Shown here piece after piece: positions 13,301 to 25,616 of a DNA stretch of 64,000 nucleotides. The notes beneath the pieces are model-generated. The model did no database searches, was not told the origin of the DNA, and saw only the letters and a list, made by a program, of their open reading frames with translations. Where the stretch lies: NCBI RefSeq assembly GCF_965638725.1, contig NC_134963.1, positions 11,250,501 through 11,314,500 of the forward strand, in the 5' to 3' direction. The DNA is from Aptenodytes patagonicus. Lineage: Eukaryota > Chordata > Aves > Sphenisciformes > Spheniscidae. A program made the translations under genes and the position numbers. Numbering within the stretch: position 1 is the first letter of the stretch; every line of letters begins with the position of its first letter.

Positions 13301-16300
13301 AGGTCTCTTGGGTTCTTCAGGAAGTAGATACCTGACTGTCAAGTATGGCAAGTATGTGTGTTTAAAGACAATTTGTCAACTGAATCTTAGCTTAAGGAAA
13401 TGACAGTTGAGGTTTTAAATGTGAGACAGACTTTTAGGCTTAGTCATGGCTGTAGTACAGCCAGCTTAGTGGTGTCAACAGATTTGCTGCTTCTTGCCCT
13501 TGTCCTGTGGCACAGGCTAATCAACTGTGCTGCCAACCTGTCACACCAGACGCAGTTACTCAGGTTGGGTTAGTCTCAGCAAGGAGGAAAGGCAGCCCCC
13601 CGGCTGAAGACAGAATGGGTTTCTTGGAGGTGCTACTCAAAATATAGCAGCATTGAGATGCTCCTAAGTGCTACATCAATGCGTTTCATGATGGATTTTC
13701 AAGTGCAGAAAAGCTTTAAGACTTTTCTCTGCTACAAACCCCAGAGGTGTTCCCAAACTCCCAGGTCTAGCTGCGTGCCAAGGCACACTGTGAGTCCAGA
13801 GTATCCAGTGCCAACAGTGTGGAAGGGCTTATTTTGTCCTGGACCACATATGTATAATTTCACAAAACTAGCACGACAATTTCACCCAAGACATCCTACA
13901 TGCCAGGAGCTTAAGTGCCATTTCCCTTCCGATTTACAAAAATTCTTTTTACTTTCTTGCTCTTATAGAAAGAAATGTCTCCTGTACAATGATCTGCTCA
14001 TGATAGTGGCAGCATCCATCATGGGCTGCAGTAAAATAGCCCAGTCCTTTGAGATGATTCTAATTGGACGCTTCATGTGTGGAATAAGTGCAGGTAAGTG
14101 ATTTCTCCCACGGGTCAGCAGGCTCTCCCAAAATTTTACATCTTTATTCAAAGTACATAATAACCCTCCACTAAGAAAATACAATATTAAAGTCAGTGAT
14201 CCCTTGTGAGAAGGTCTTCTATAACACTCAGCAATAAAGAGCAAAATTGCTACTAGTTTCACTGATACCAAATGAAATTCAGCTTTGCCAAGTGCATAAA
14301 TATTCAGAGCTGTCAGGAATGTTTTGATACAATATGAAACAAGTTTTTTTTCTGATGGAAAATATGTATAATATTATCTTAATTTTGGTTAACAGTACCG
14401 AAAATTATATGGTGTATGGTTTAAAGCTAGTATTCTCATAAGGCTCCAGAGAACTAGGCTGTTCAAGGCCATGGCCATTTAATTTTGACTCTGAACATAT
14501 TTCAGGAACGTTCTACAAGGGCATTCAACCTGCTTCAAAGCAGTAAGTCCTTAGGGTTAGTACAAAGAGCGGGGCATAATCAAGCAAAATCACTCCTGGC
14601 AGGTAGACCACATGCAGCAAAAACATCCTGTGCTAGTATCAGTATGCCTTGGATTTGTCTCCTACACAAAAAGTTGCTTTTCCATTCAGTTTGGATATCC
14701 ACAGGGATGCCTATTTTAACTTATTTCATTAGAAATTAATGTCTATTTTTCAAATAACCAGATTTTGTACATTACTTCTCTGATACAGTTGTATCGAAGA
14801 ACTACAGTTGTATTTTGAGAACTACTCACCCACAGGGGCCCTGCTACGGACTAGAAGCTGTACCACGCCTCATGCAAAGACCTAATTTTTGTTAAAGAGA
14901 TTGCATATTTGCATTGTTTTGCCATCACATAAAGCCAGGAGAAGAACATGTTGCTTTCAAAACAGATAAAAGGGGCTATGACCACCATATCAGGAAAAAG
15001 CTCTTGTTCCCAGACCAGTTTTCAGCATGTCTGAGTTATTTAGTACTTCACATATAGCTGGAAACATCAACTCTGCCTGAAATCATCAAAATTATTGCTG
15101 GACAGTGGAAAAGAAATACTTGTGTCTCCCCCTAAATCATGTACAAATCAACATTGAATATAGCACTGTATGCTTTAATCTGATCTACCATACAGCTCTT
15201 CTATAGCATTATGCCAGAAAAGGTTGAGATTATGTGGGTTAACTACAAGCATATTAAATATTACTACAGAGTGTTTAGTTATTTAGCACTTGCATACTCT
15301 GTGTCCTTTAAAATATGCTAAGGCTCACAAGAGATACTATGATGAGGCTACACCTACACCTCAAAGGGAAAACTGTACATTTCTTAAGATCAGGAAACTG
15401 CACTGTGAAAAGAAGACCAAATACTTTTGTAGAAAGGGTTAGAAAATCTAGTACTGAAAAATCTCATACATGGGTTGAGGTACGAGAAACAACTCAGTGC
15501 ATGAGGCAGCTATATTCTGTAATGCTTAATTATTTACATGCAATTTTATTTCCAACAGTTATGAATGTCTTCTTTCTTCTCTCCCATAATTCTCTCTTCA
15601 TGTCAAGGTCTTTGTGTTCCTCTACATCATCAATACGTTGGAGAAATTTCCCCTAGGAAGCTACGTGGATTTGCAAACTCTACTTCCTCTTTCTTTTGGT
15701 CACTGGGAAAAGCCGTAGGGCAAATTTCAGGACAAAGGTATAATACAATTGATTTCCCACCCAATCAATTTCTGGATCCCCTCTGAATTTTGCTTCTTCC
15801 TCTGCTTTTCCATCCATTCCCTTCTCTCCTCAAAACCAGTGCAATGAACCTTTATTCTACACACACATTTTTATTCCTGCCAGGGAGCTGCTGGGCAGCC
15901 AGTCCCTGTGGCCCATGCTGATGGCCTCCTGTGGACTTCCAGCACTGATCCAGCTGGTCACTCTGCCCTTCTTCCCTGAGTCCCCACCATATCTCCTCAT
16001 GCATAAAGGAGACCAGGAAGGCTGCAAAAAAGGTAATTGAGGGCTCCAGCTTGCTGTTTCTCACTTAACTTTCAGTTGTTTTGTGATGTTTACTCTCCCC
16101 ATATGGAAAAAAATAAACAGGACAAAGTTTCTCCCTGCTCATTTCCAAGATGACTGTGTGAATACAGAGTATATTTTTGTTGTAGTCCCTACACAGAACA
16201 TGAAACTACTTCTCTCTACAGTTCTGCATTACAAAACTTTTCGCATTCAGCTGACACCACCTGCCCTGTCAGTCTGATAATAAATGATAAATGATAAAGG

Positions 16301-19300
16301 ATAAATGATAAATGATAAATGGCTGTTTGCACTGCAGGGCTCCACAGGGCACCCCTTAGCTCTGGTTGTTGGCTGTGTACCCTGCTTATACCCTGAGAGA
16401 AGGAGGAAGGGAGAAAAGTAGGACCCATGAGCAGGGAGGGAGTCATTGTGCACCCCACTAGGCTCCTCTGTCAGAACAGGTCCCTCTGTGCAGGAGGGGA
16501 CCAGGGCTCTGGAACACCCTATAGGACATCTCTGCCTCACACCACAGCCACAGCCCATGCATGCTGTGCTGCCAGACACATGCATCACCTATTCAACAAA
16601 CTCCTTAGGCAACAAACAGAGACAAATTAACATGGCAGGTCTCGCTCTCCTTCTCCTCCACAGCCATAAGGCAGCTTTGGGGTGAAGGCCATCACCAAGC
16701 AGAGATTGATGACATCATGAAAGAGAAGGCAACAATGAAAAACACCAAGATCTTGAGTGTGCTGGAGCTAATGAAAGAGCAAGCTTTCCGTTGGCAGCTG
16801 TACATGATAGTTATTCTGACCGCCACAGTTCAGCTATGTGGCATCAATGCAGTTGAGTGTATTTCCCCCTTAAAGTCTCAAAACACTTATTGACAACCTT
16901 AAAGGAGACATCATGGCCCCCAGGAGTTCCCTCCATTTTTCTCAGGCTTCTCAGGCCACAACTTGCTGTCTGCCAGCCCTCCTACAGGGCAGCAGCAGCA
17001 GTCTGCAAAGATTGGCCAGGCTCTTCATGTGACATCCCTTTGCCTAGCACTTGGTCCTTGCTGAAGTTACCTTCCTCAGTAGCTAGGCTTATTTAACAGT
17101 CATTTTTTGAAGCAGTTACAAGGCCCCAGAACCCACTCTTACAAATGAGCCCAACCTATATTGGCAAAATCTGCAGTGTAGTTTTATGTTACTTCTGCCT
17201 GCAACTGCTGCTATTTACCTCCTGGCTCTTATCATCCTAAGATGTTGGGATGGCAGTATGCTCACTCTACCTTTAAAGCTAATCAACGAGCATGCTCACT
17301 GTTCTGGCAGCTTTTGCAGTTCTCCCCCTCTTCCTCACAGCAGCACTTTTCTGGGATCGTTTGGAAGCCACAGCTTTGCAATTGCCTGCATGATTCTTCT
17401 ACCTCTAACATCACGATGCAGCAACATCTGTAAAGGAAATACACAGCTGGGTCTAACACAGCTTAAACTGGAATCTTTATCATCTCAGCATATCTCCAAA
17501 CAGTAGCAGAGAAAAGACAAAGATGCTTGTTTTGCCCCCTCATGACTCTGTAATCCATGTTCTTCTTCCTTGAGAATATCCTACAATGGCGTTTTTGGAT
17601 GGGCTCCAGAAGAGACGGTATACCTGGCTGTTTCTGAAAGCATCTAAATCAGGACTCTGCAAACCTAATTACATTGCAGCAGCTGGAGGTCCTTCTATTC
17701 AGCATTTTATCTTTTACCAAATTAATTAATTGATTGCATTTTATAATGTTTTTGTCTGCCAATAAAGTGAATACTACCAAAAAGAGTGCAGAATTCTAGC
17801 TCACTCCAAAGCTGAGCTGCATACTCCTTGGTTAGCAGCTCCTATCCAGGGCAGTGTCACACAGCTATGGGTAAGAAATCAATTATTTTCTTCTCTTACT
17901 GTTTTATGGGGTTTTTTTCCAGATTTATTTTTATACTTTTGAAGTCCTCCAGACAGCCGGCTTTGATGAAAGAATGATCTCCTATATGACCCTCTCTGTT
18001 GGACTCTCTGAACTCGTAGCTACTGTAGTCTGTGTAAGTCACATTACTACAGGAATGGGTCACAATTTGCTCTTCTGGCACCAATACCACTGTGATTTCT
18101 GTCCTTCAGAGCTCCATCATTGAGCGACTGGGCAGGAAAGTGCTCCTAAGAGGAGGCTATTGGATCATGGGTTCACTGCTAGCTGGTATCACCGTGACTC
18201 TCTCCCTACAGGTAAGGAAACTTTTCTCATGGCAGATCTCTTTCCATTATCTATTCTATTTCTAACCTCTGCTCACAGGCAGGATCATGCTACTGAGAAA
18301 GGAAAGTGAGGCTTAGAAGTGCCAAAATAACTTCTGTGTTAACAGCTTACCCTCTGGGAGGGGAATATCCTAAAGATCAAGCTTGTCTATACATAGGATT
18401 AAACCCTCTCTCAGCAAGTACTGTCTTGTACTCCTGCCTTCCTTTCAACATGATCCCATGAGCTCAGCAAGGAGCACATAAAACACTAGGAGACTAGCAC
18501 TGATTCCGAATTTCATCACACTGCAAGGACCAAACACTGGCCAACGTAGACCAAAAGACGGTCCTAGGAAAATGGCCCTTTCTATTCATGCAGTTTTTAA
18601 CAAGTAACAATAAAAAACCAGACTTTTTGCATCAGTTAATTTGAAATTTAATTTTGCTGCAGAAGATACTGGGAATGCACATATCTGTTCACAGACTGGA
18701 GACCAGTTCACCTCTATAACACTGTGTCATTGCTGTAGCTTCTTCAGAAGCAAGTCTCCTGGGTTACCAGTATTCATCCAAGAGCTACTTTATAGATACT
18801 ACTGTAAAATTAGCCTTGAAGCAAGGTGGCAGCAGACTTCCAGTTTTGCTTCATTCATGAAGGATCTCAAACATAGGAGAGAGAAATCTTTTTCCCTGAA
18901 GCATCGAGTCTCATATCTTTCTGACTAAGATCTAGGAAAGTTCCTTTTCAGTACCAGTTATTGAACCTATCACTTAACAAAAGTGAAGAAAGATATGATT
19001 TGGCCTTCCCATATCTCTAAGGGTTGGGGGAAGCACCGCGGGGTCAAGAAGAAAGGAGGACAGGGTGGAAAAGTACTGTTCAGACTTCCTTTTAATTGAA
19101 GGCTTCCGAGCTTGACAGCTGCTTGCAAACCTACTTCTCTGCTCACCCAACAAAAACCTCACTGCTCCATCCACAGGAAAAAGCACACACATTTCTCTGC
19201 CAGTTCCCCCACACTGTATATTTTTTCTTGAGGTGGCAGTGTTGGAAAACAAGCAGCATTTCTCACCTATGGTTATCAACAGATTTCACCCAAAAGTTTG

Positions 19301-20994
19301 TTATGTTTTTTTTTTTCCCCAGGACCAGTATTTCTGGATGCCATACTGCAGCCTTTGTCTGATTATCTTGTTTGCAGTTGTCTTTGGAGTCGGGCCAGGT
19401 GAGCACTTCATTCAAAAGAAATAAAGGAATCAAGTCAAGTGAGCTTATTAATATAGCTAGGAAAATACTGCATAATATTGCATAACATTTAGCATAAGTA
19501 AATTTATTTAACCTAATCTTGTAGTCATTTAAACATTGTGGGTCCAATCATTGGCCAGAAACTTCAATGCCATCAGGATTGGGTTTTGCTAACAAGAGGA
19601 AAGGAAGAGAGCAAAAAGTACTCACTGGAAAAATACAGCAAAAATAGAGCAAAAGCAGATGGGTAAAAGATTTTTTTTAAAATACTAAGAAAAAGGAAAG
19701 AAAAAGAAAAGCAAGAGTTCTTTTAAATTCAGTGTTGTATAATGTTACATCTTATCCCACATGGACAGCAGTGCAGAAGACCGACTCTGGAGTAATTCTT
19801 TTCCTAGCATATACTACGTGCTCCTTCTAAAATTTTTTTAAAGCCTTTTCATTTTTTAAGTATTTGCCTTCCCATATGGCAGGGCTGAATTATTTTCCTA
19901 ACTCAAAGCTGTCGAAGTCCTGTGACTTCAAAACATAACTGAAATGCCCAGGAAGTGAATCCAGGAAGATCACTCACGGGCGATCTAGCAGTATCATGCT
20001 GGGAATTCTTGTCAGTAATAATAATTGTTATTCCATCCTTACACAGCTTCCTTCATGAGATGTCAGACTTTCTCAAGTGTTAACTACTTAATTCTTTAAT
20101 CTCCCCAATAAATGTATTTGAATAATTTGCCATTTTCATAAGCTGATGTCTAGCAGTTTATAAGATGCCACGAACATTTTCTTTTCTAAAACAGCGACAT
20201 ACTCAAATCTTTTGAATGCCAGTCCATGATAGTAGCATCTGTTTGCTGACTGTGTAATGGTAGCACTCAATCCAAATGTTCAAATCAAACACATCAACAA
20301 GTAATAATTCTTATTCTTCCTTCCTTTCAGCTGGTGCCACAATTTCCATTAGGGTTGAAATTTTCAAGCTCTCATGCAGACCACCCGCCTTTGTGATCAG
20401 CGCAGTTCTCAACTGGCTGGGCGTCTTTGTGATCGGAACAACCTTCCCGTTCATTGTGGTGAGTGACTTTCCCTGGGACACTCTCCAGGGGCACTAAGCT
20501 CGAGTCGGCCATGGGAGCAAGAAGAAGAGCAGAAGGAGATGGCAATGCCATGTCAGTCTAGAGTGGCCTTGGCACCTGCTCTCCCAAGTCCAGTTTTGCG
20601 GCTGAAGGGCCCTGATTTGCCCAAGATACTTATTCAGATTGAAATATTTGTCAAAGGTCAAAATACAAAGAACTCCTTATCAAATTCAAAGTACTTTGGG
20701 ACCCAAATACAAAAACTGTGCCAAGAAAGTGACAAAAGAAAAGATATGCTCATCTTGCTCTCTTTCTCACTTTGCTCTTCCCTGCAGGAAAGACTCAAGC
20801 ACTTCTGCTTCCTCATCTCTATGGGGGTACTTTTCACTTCAGGGATAATTATCCACCTGTTCCTTCCAGAAACAAAAGGGAAATCAATCATGGAAATCAC
20901 AGAAGAATTCAATAAGCTAAACTTTAAAAAGAAGCATGTTCCAGAAACTCCAGATCATGTCACAGAGGATTACACCTTCTGCACCAGGCTTTGA
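10333..20994 (+). CDS. SLC2A11: SLC2A11-like facilitative sugar transporter, copy 3, complete (499 aa, 12 exons)
   Basis: Coding exons: 10333-10356, 12540-12638, 13191-13351, 13969-14093, 15608-15737, 15884-16032, 16664-16851, 17923-18033, 18110-18211, 19323-19398, 20331-20458 and 20788-20994. All joins are GT-AG, phases agree, and the total is 1500 nt. The start is an 8-codon exon 1 (MTGFLSDL) matched by copy 4. The protein is a 12-helix MFS transporter of the plasma membrane. It has an N-glycosylation sequon N48-E-T in the first outer loop, GR at 128-129, GEISPRKLRG after helix 4, PESPP at 211-215 (usually PESPR), VQLCGINA at 285-292 (usually QQLSGINA), IERLGRK at 333-339, GVGPAGAT in helix 10 and LPETKGK near 457-463. 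The tail ends FCTRL. Class II GLUTs carry glucose or fructose; the substrate here is unknown. A solo LTR and a 7-bp microsatellite lie in introns 1 and 6. Confidence 0.93.
10742..11349 (+). mobile_element. Solo LTR of an avian endogenous retrovirus (ERVL-like)
   Basis: A 608-bp element begins TGTCCTGG and ends CCACAACA (TG...CA ends), flanked on both sides by the 5-bp target duplication GCAGC (10737-10741 and 11350-11354). A 5-bp duplication fits the ERVL-like class, but class is inferred. No internal retroviral region adjoins it, so it is a solo LTR left by recombination. It sits in intron 1 of SLC2A11-like copy 3 in the sense orientation. It matches the LTR at 46263-46826 over most of its length, with moderate divergence. 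It looks like an old to middle-aged fossil. Confidence 0.85.
11131..11189. repeat. (TCA)n/(TTA)n trinucleotide microsatellite inside the LTR
   Basis: A run of TCA units passes into TTA units. It lies inside the LTR, and a shorter AT-rich counterpart (around 46420-46445) occupies the same place in the other LTR. The tract was therefore carried by the element and has varied in length since. Confidence 0.85.
16276..16321. repeat. 7-bp microsatellite, unit ATAAATG
   Basis: About six copies of a heptamer (ATAAATG with one variant) lie in intron 6 of SLC2A11-like copy 3. Confidence 0.85.
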
Positions 20995-23900
20995 CCTGCT
21001 GTTAGGGGGAGTCAGGCTTTCTTAAAAGAATGGAAAAAAAGACATTTGTCATTTTCTGACTAGCAAGTCAGTCCAAATGGACTGACAGCTTTCATATCTG
21101 TCACTTACAAGGTTCCCATTTTGCCAAACCAGCACCTTTCTCAAGCACTCCACTCTGGGCAGCTTCGAAAAGGGATGATGGCTGATATTAACAGGATAGA
21201 CTCGTGTGAATCATGAGCGTTTTGGCTTAACTTGCTGATGTGTAAATCTCTTCTATAACAGAGCAACTAATACACACTGAAACCACATGTAGAATTTATA
21301 AACACTCTGCTGACCACAGAGAAAGGGAAGACCTGTGATCCCCTCTCTATGATTTCTGAGTGTGTTTTTACAACCCTGAAATGGGAATAGTGAAGTTCTT
21401 GGCTTGCTGTCTCCGACCAGGTTTCAATCCATAACAGATTAAAGAAAAAATTTAGTATTATAGGAGAGAAATTCTTTGTTTCTCTAGACTCAACTGAATA
21501 ATCAAACCTTGCCAGGTTCCCATGCATAAAGCCATGTTGTCCTTCTGTTGTATCTAGTTTGACAGACTTCAACCCTTTTGGATTGAAGTTTTCCATGTCA
21601 GCAGCCCTCCTTGGTTTGACTTAAATTTAATTTTTTGCTAAAAAATTCAGCCATTTGATTCTAAGCTCAGATTTGTTCATGATAAAGTATGGGGAAAAAG
21701 TTCATATACAACGATTCTCAAGGAATAGTGCCTTTCAGTGGCAATACAGGTAAAGGACTCATGGGTGGAATCCAGTCGCCATAAAACACAAGCACCTAGA
21801 GTCGTTTTAGATACTCTGTGCTATCTTACCCATCACCGTCGTCATCTCAAGTCTGTAGCTCCTCTTCCAGGATCAGGGTTCCCCCAGATATCTCATGGGC
21901 TATGAATCCCATAGCAATTTAGCTGCTACTTTCCTTTGTGTGACTTTTGGCTACCTGGACCCAGTTTACCCCAGAAATGCCCCAGACTGGAACTCCTGGA
22001 TGTAACAGAATACCTGTTGCTTTACAGTTTCTCCTAAAAACATCTGTACAGTACCTCGCTGTATGTTCAGCATACTGTCAGCAAAAGCTCAGTCATGTCC
22101 TCCAGCTCTTGGATACATACAGGGCTCCCGCCTAGGGTGTATTTTTCTACCATGACTAAGAAGTGATCACATATCTTCATATTTCCAGGCTGTGTAACCA
22201 GTACAGACTCTTCAGTTATTGTTCATTGCAAGTGTAGATACTGATTGACAGCTGTAGAGATGACTGTAAATATTTTACGCCTTGAATATTTTGTCACTCA
22301 TTTACAGTAAAAGCGGGAAATGTAATTCTAACATAAGGAACTTCTAAGGCGTTCATTTAAGCATTTCCAACAACAATTTATGGTTTCATTTACAGTCTCT
22401 CATAGGAGTTTTGCCAATTTTTACAAGCATGTAGTGTGCACAAAGATAAGGAAACAAAGTGAGATAATATGTTAAAACATATCATATGCAAGTTTTCTAA
22501 CTTCCAGATTTAGTGTGATACACCATTCCCAATGATCTCTGTTATAGGAATGAATGCAATGTGATTTTCTACACTGATCTATAATCAACATCTGTGCTTG
22601 AGTTCACATACTGCAGGCTTTCAAACTGTGAATGATCTTCAAGGCAGTCTGATACCGAGTTCCTAATTCTTCTTCCTGCTATACATAGTTGAAGGTAAAA
22701 AGAGTTTGTGAGCCTTATAGGATAGCGTGATCTTGTAAAGTACCACAGGGATTAATTTCACCAGAAACTTTTTTTGAAATATGCAAACTCATGAGACTTT
22801 TCTTTTCTTTAGAAAGTGTCTAATTTTCTGCACATTTCCCTCTCTTAATGAGAGGCTCACTCAATCCTAGTAGAAAAGCAATACTATTAGCAAGAATGTG
22901 AAAAAAGCTAAGGCTCGCAGTGGAGCACACTATGCAAATTAAAATCTAAACTCTAGACTTGCAGAGTAAAATAAGTGTTTTTATCTCTGATATTGCTTTG
23001 ACTGGCATATTTACTTGAACTCAAATGAGGCTATTCAAAATATGAATTCAATTGTTCATCTTAACTGCTGCTTATTTTTATTTGGAAATGTGAAACATAA
23101 TAAAAATGGCAGATTGCCTTGTAATAAAACTTCTGGCCTCCACAAATGTTTCTCTCCCAACAACAGGATCAGCTGACAGCTGACTAGAAAAAAAGTTATT
23201 GGTGCACATACCCTTCCATGATTGGGGTTTTTCATTATTCTTGTCTTTAGTATTGAGGGACACTTAAGACCTCTCGCTAAAAGATAATCTATGAAACATG
23301 AAGTGTCCTTAAAGTCAGAAAAGCTCAATAACTTTGTAGTGTTCCATATATATATAACAACATGATTTAAAACTACCTTTAAAACTAGTCTTTGGAAACG
23401 TAAGCGGAGTGGCATCGTGTAGCATTGCTGGAGTGACTCTCTAGTGAGCCACTTCTCTGGTCTCAGTTATTCATTGATGTTATTAGGAAAGCCTTCCCCA
23501 TAAGATCCTCACCAGGAAGCGAGCGGATGCCCTATGGAACATTAATGTGACAACGAAGTGGAACAGCTATTTGGAGCACAGGTCAACCTTCGCCTGTGCT
23601 CAGTGGAGCAAGAGCTGTATTCTGGTAACAGTCTGGTCAAGAGATGAAACAGCAAAAAGGTATGGTTCAAATATACATGGGAGGTGACAAAGAGGACAGT
23701 CATTCAGAAGTTTCAGGAAAACTACATGTACATTGTCTTCCAGAGACATCAGCTGATAGATAAGATATGTCTCAAATACTGATTCCAACTGAGGCAGATA
23801 TAAACACTTAAAAACTGGGTCAGCAAACTGCTGTCAGCTAGTCACAAAAACCATAGATCTGGTCTAGTTAACCTGTATTAAGGAAGGCCTAGCACAGCTT

Positions 23901-25616
23901 GGCATATATGTGTCACGCGTGACTGTAAAATTGCAAGATAAATGACTAAATGACCTGATGTTGTTAGATTTACTGTCCTGATCACAATTATGACTAAAGG
24001 ATATCTGCAAGATATCTGCTAACTAGTTGTTAGCACTAATTATGAAACTGCACATCTAATACAGGGGGCCTCAGCACAGTGTAAGTAATAAGAGCACAGA
24101 AGCAGTACAGTAACTCATCAACATAAACGCAAAAGACATTACACATTAAGGGCATTACAGGAGGAAGACTCTTAACCTACCAAAAGTAGGAATCCTAAAT
24201 TAAAGTACAAGAGCAAGGAGCAAAAGTTACAATACGTATGAAGTATACTAAGTAGAAGTGGGTGAAGCAGAACATAAGAAAATATGTGCAACAGGCTGCA
24301 TTTGGGAAGGAATGCCCCACGCTGGTAGCTACATATTATTGCCTGCTTGTGTCTTCCTCCAATATCATCTAAGCAAGGCAGATACTAGCAGCTGACATGG
24401 CATTTCTTTCCTTTGTCAGATGCACATTATGTTGTTTCAACTTTGTACGACTTTACAGAAAAGGAAATTAATTCTTAGCATCAAAGGGACAGTCTCGCTT
24501 GTGCTCTAACAACAGCTTATCTGCTGGAGAACCTAATCTGGAAAAAAACCCGTCATGAACTCTCAGCACACATCAACAACAAAGTACGCTTCACAATGAG
24601 GACCACATAAGGACGGGAGAAATGGCCGGGTGGCGCTAATGCTACATTTCAGACATTAGCTAGAGATTCTGTGAATATTCTTTGCATGTGATGTATTTTC
24701 TAGTAAATATGACTACTTGCACCCAATAAGCCCGTTATGATTTCTTCATCCTCATCTTCTTTAACTGAAGTGTAAATGGCAAATGATATTTAAGCCATTT
24801 ACCAGCTTAATACATACAAAACCCTCTTAACTATGAAATAAATGAAGTTAAACCCTGAGAATTTTCTGTCTGAAGGAAGATACAGCACTCCAGCTATGGA
24901 GGTTACAGGACAGTTTCAAAGCAATCTTTTTTTCTCACAGACATAAAAATAAATATACTGACTAATAGCAAATGCCAGACAAAACTGCATGACGTTGAAT
25001 CTTCCTCTCCCAGCAAAGGGAAATCAGCTACTATTAAATATTTAGCTGGTCAAACCTGGTGTGCCACTGCAGTATAGTTAAGTTTATACCCTATTCCAAA
25101 ATGATGGAGCATTTAAATTCCTTTAAGTAATGATTAAGTTACGATGTGCTCCAGCTGCTGTCACATGAAGAGAGAATAGCTCTTTCCTATTATATGTCAA
25201 AGTCCTATAGTTCACTGTCCAAGATTCCCCATCTAAGATTCCCAACAGATAACTTTGTCTTTATGTTTCTCAGCTTATACTGAAAACTAAGCAAGTTATG
25301 ATTATTGGAATAATTTTTAAAATTGATGTCTCAGTTCCCTAACCCCCAGAGTTCAGGAAGTATACAGATTCCCCACAAGGGAGACCATCTTGTTTACTTG
25401 GGCTAGACACAACCATTGGTTGAAATATTTAATCCAACAATTCTAAACTTTGTACAACAGCTGAAATATGTGTAATTAACTCAAAAACCTTTGAAGTAAA
25501 ATTTAACTTCAATAACATGGGACTAGTTCACTGACACTGCTATTGCATAATGCCAGCATTTGTTCTTTTGGCAGGTACTAGCCAGTAAGCAACAGGAATC
25601 AGCTCTTTGATAGGAG
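20995..25616. other. Intergenic DNA between SLC2A11-like copies 3 and 4
   Basis: About 4.6 kb of AT-rich DNA holding the 3' UTR of copy 3 and the 5' flank of copy 4. No canonical AATAAA lies close after the stop of copy 3; an ATTAAA at 21438-21443 is the nearest plausible signal. I recognise no other exon, RNA gene or transposon here. Confidence 0.45.
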
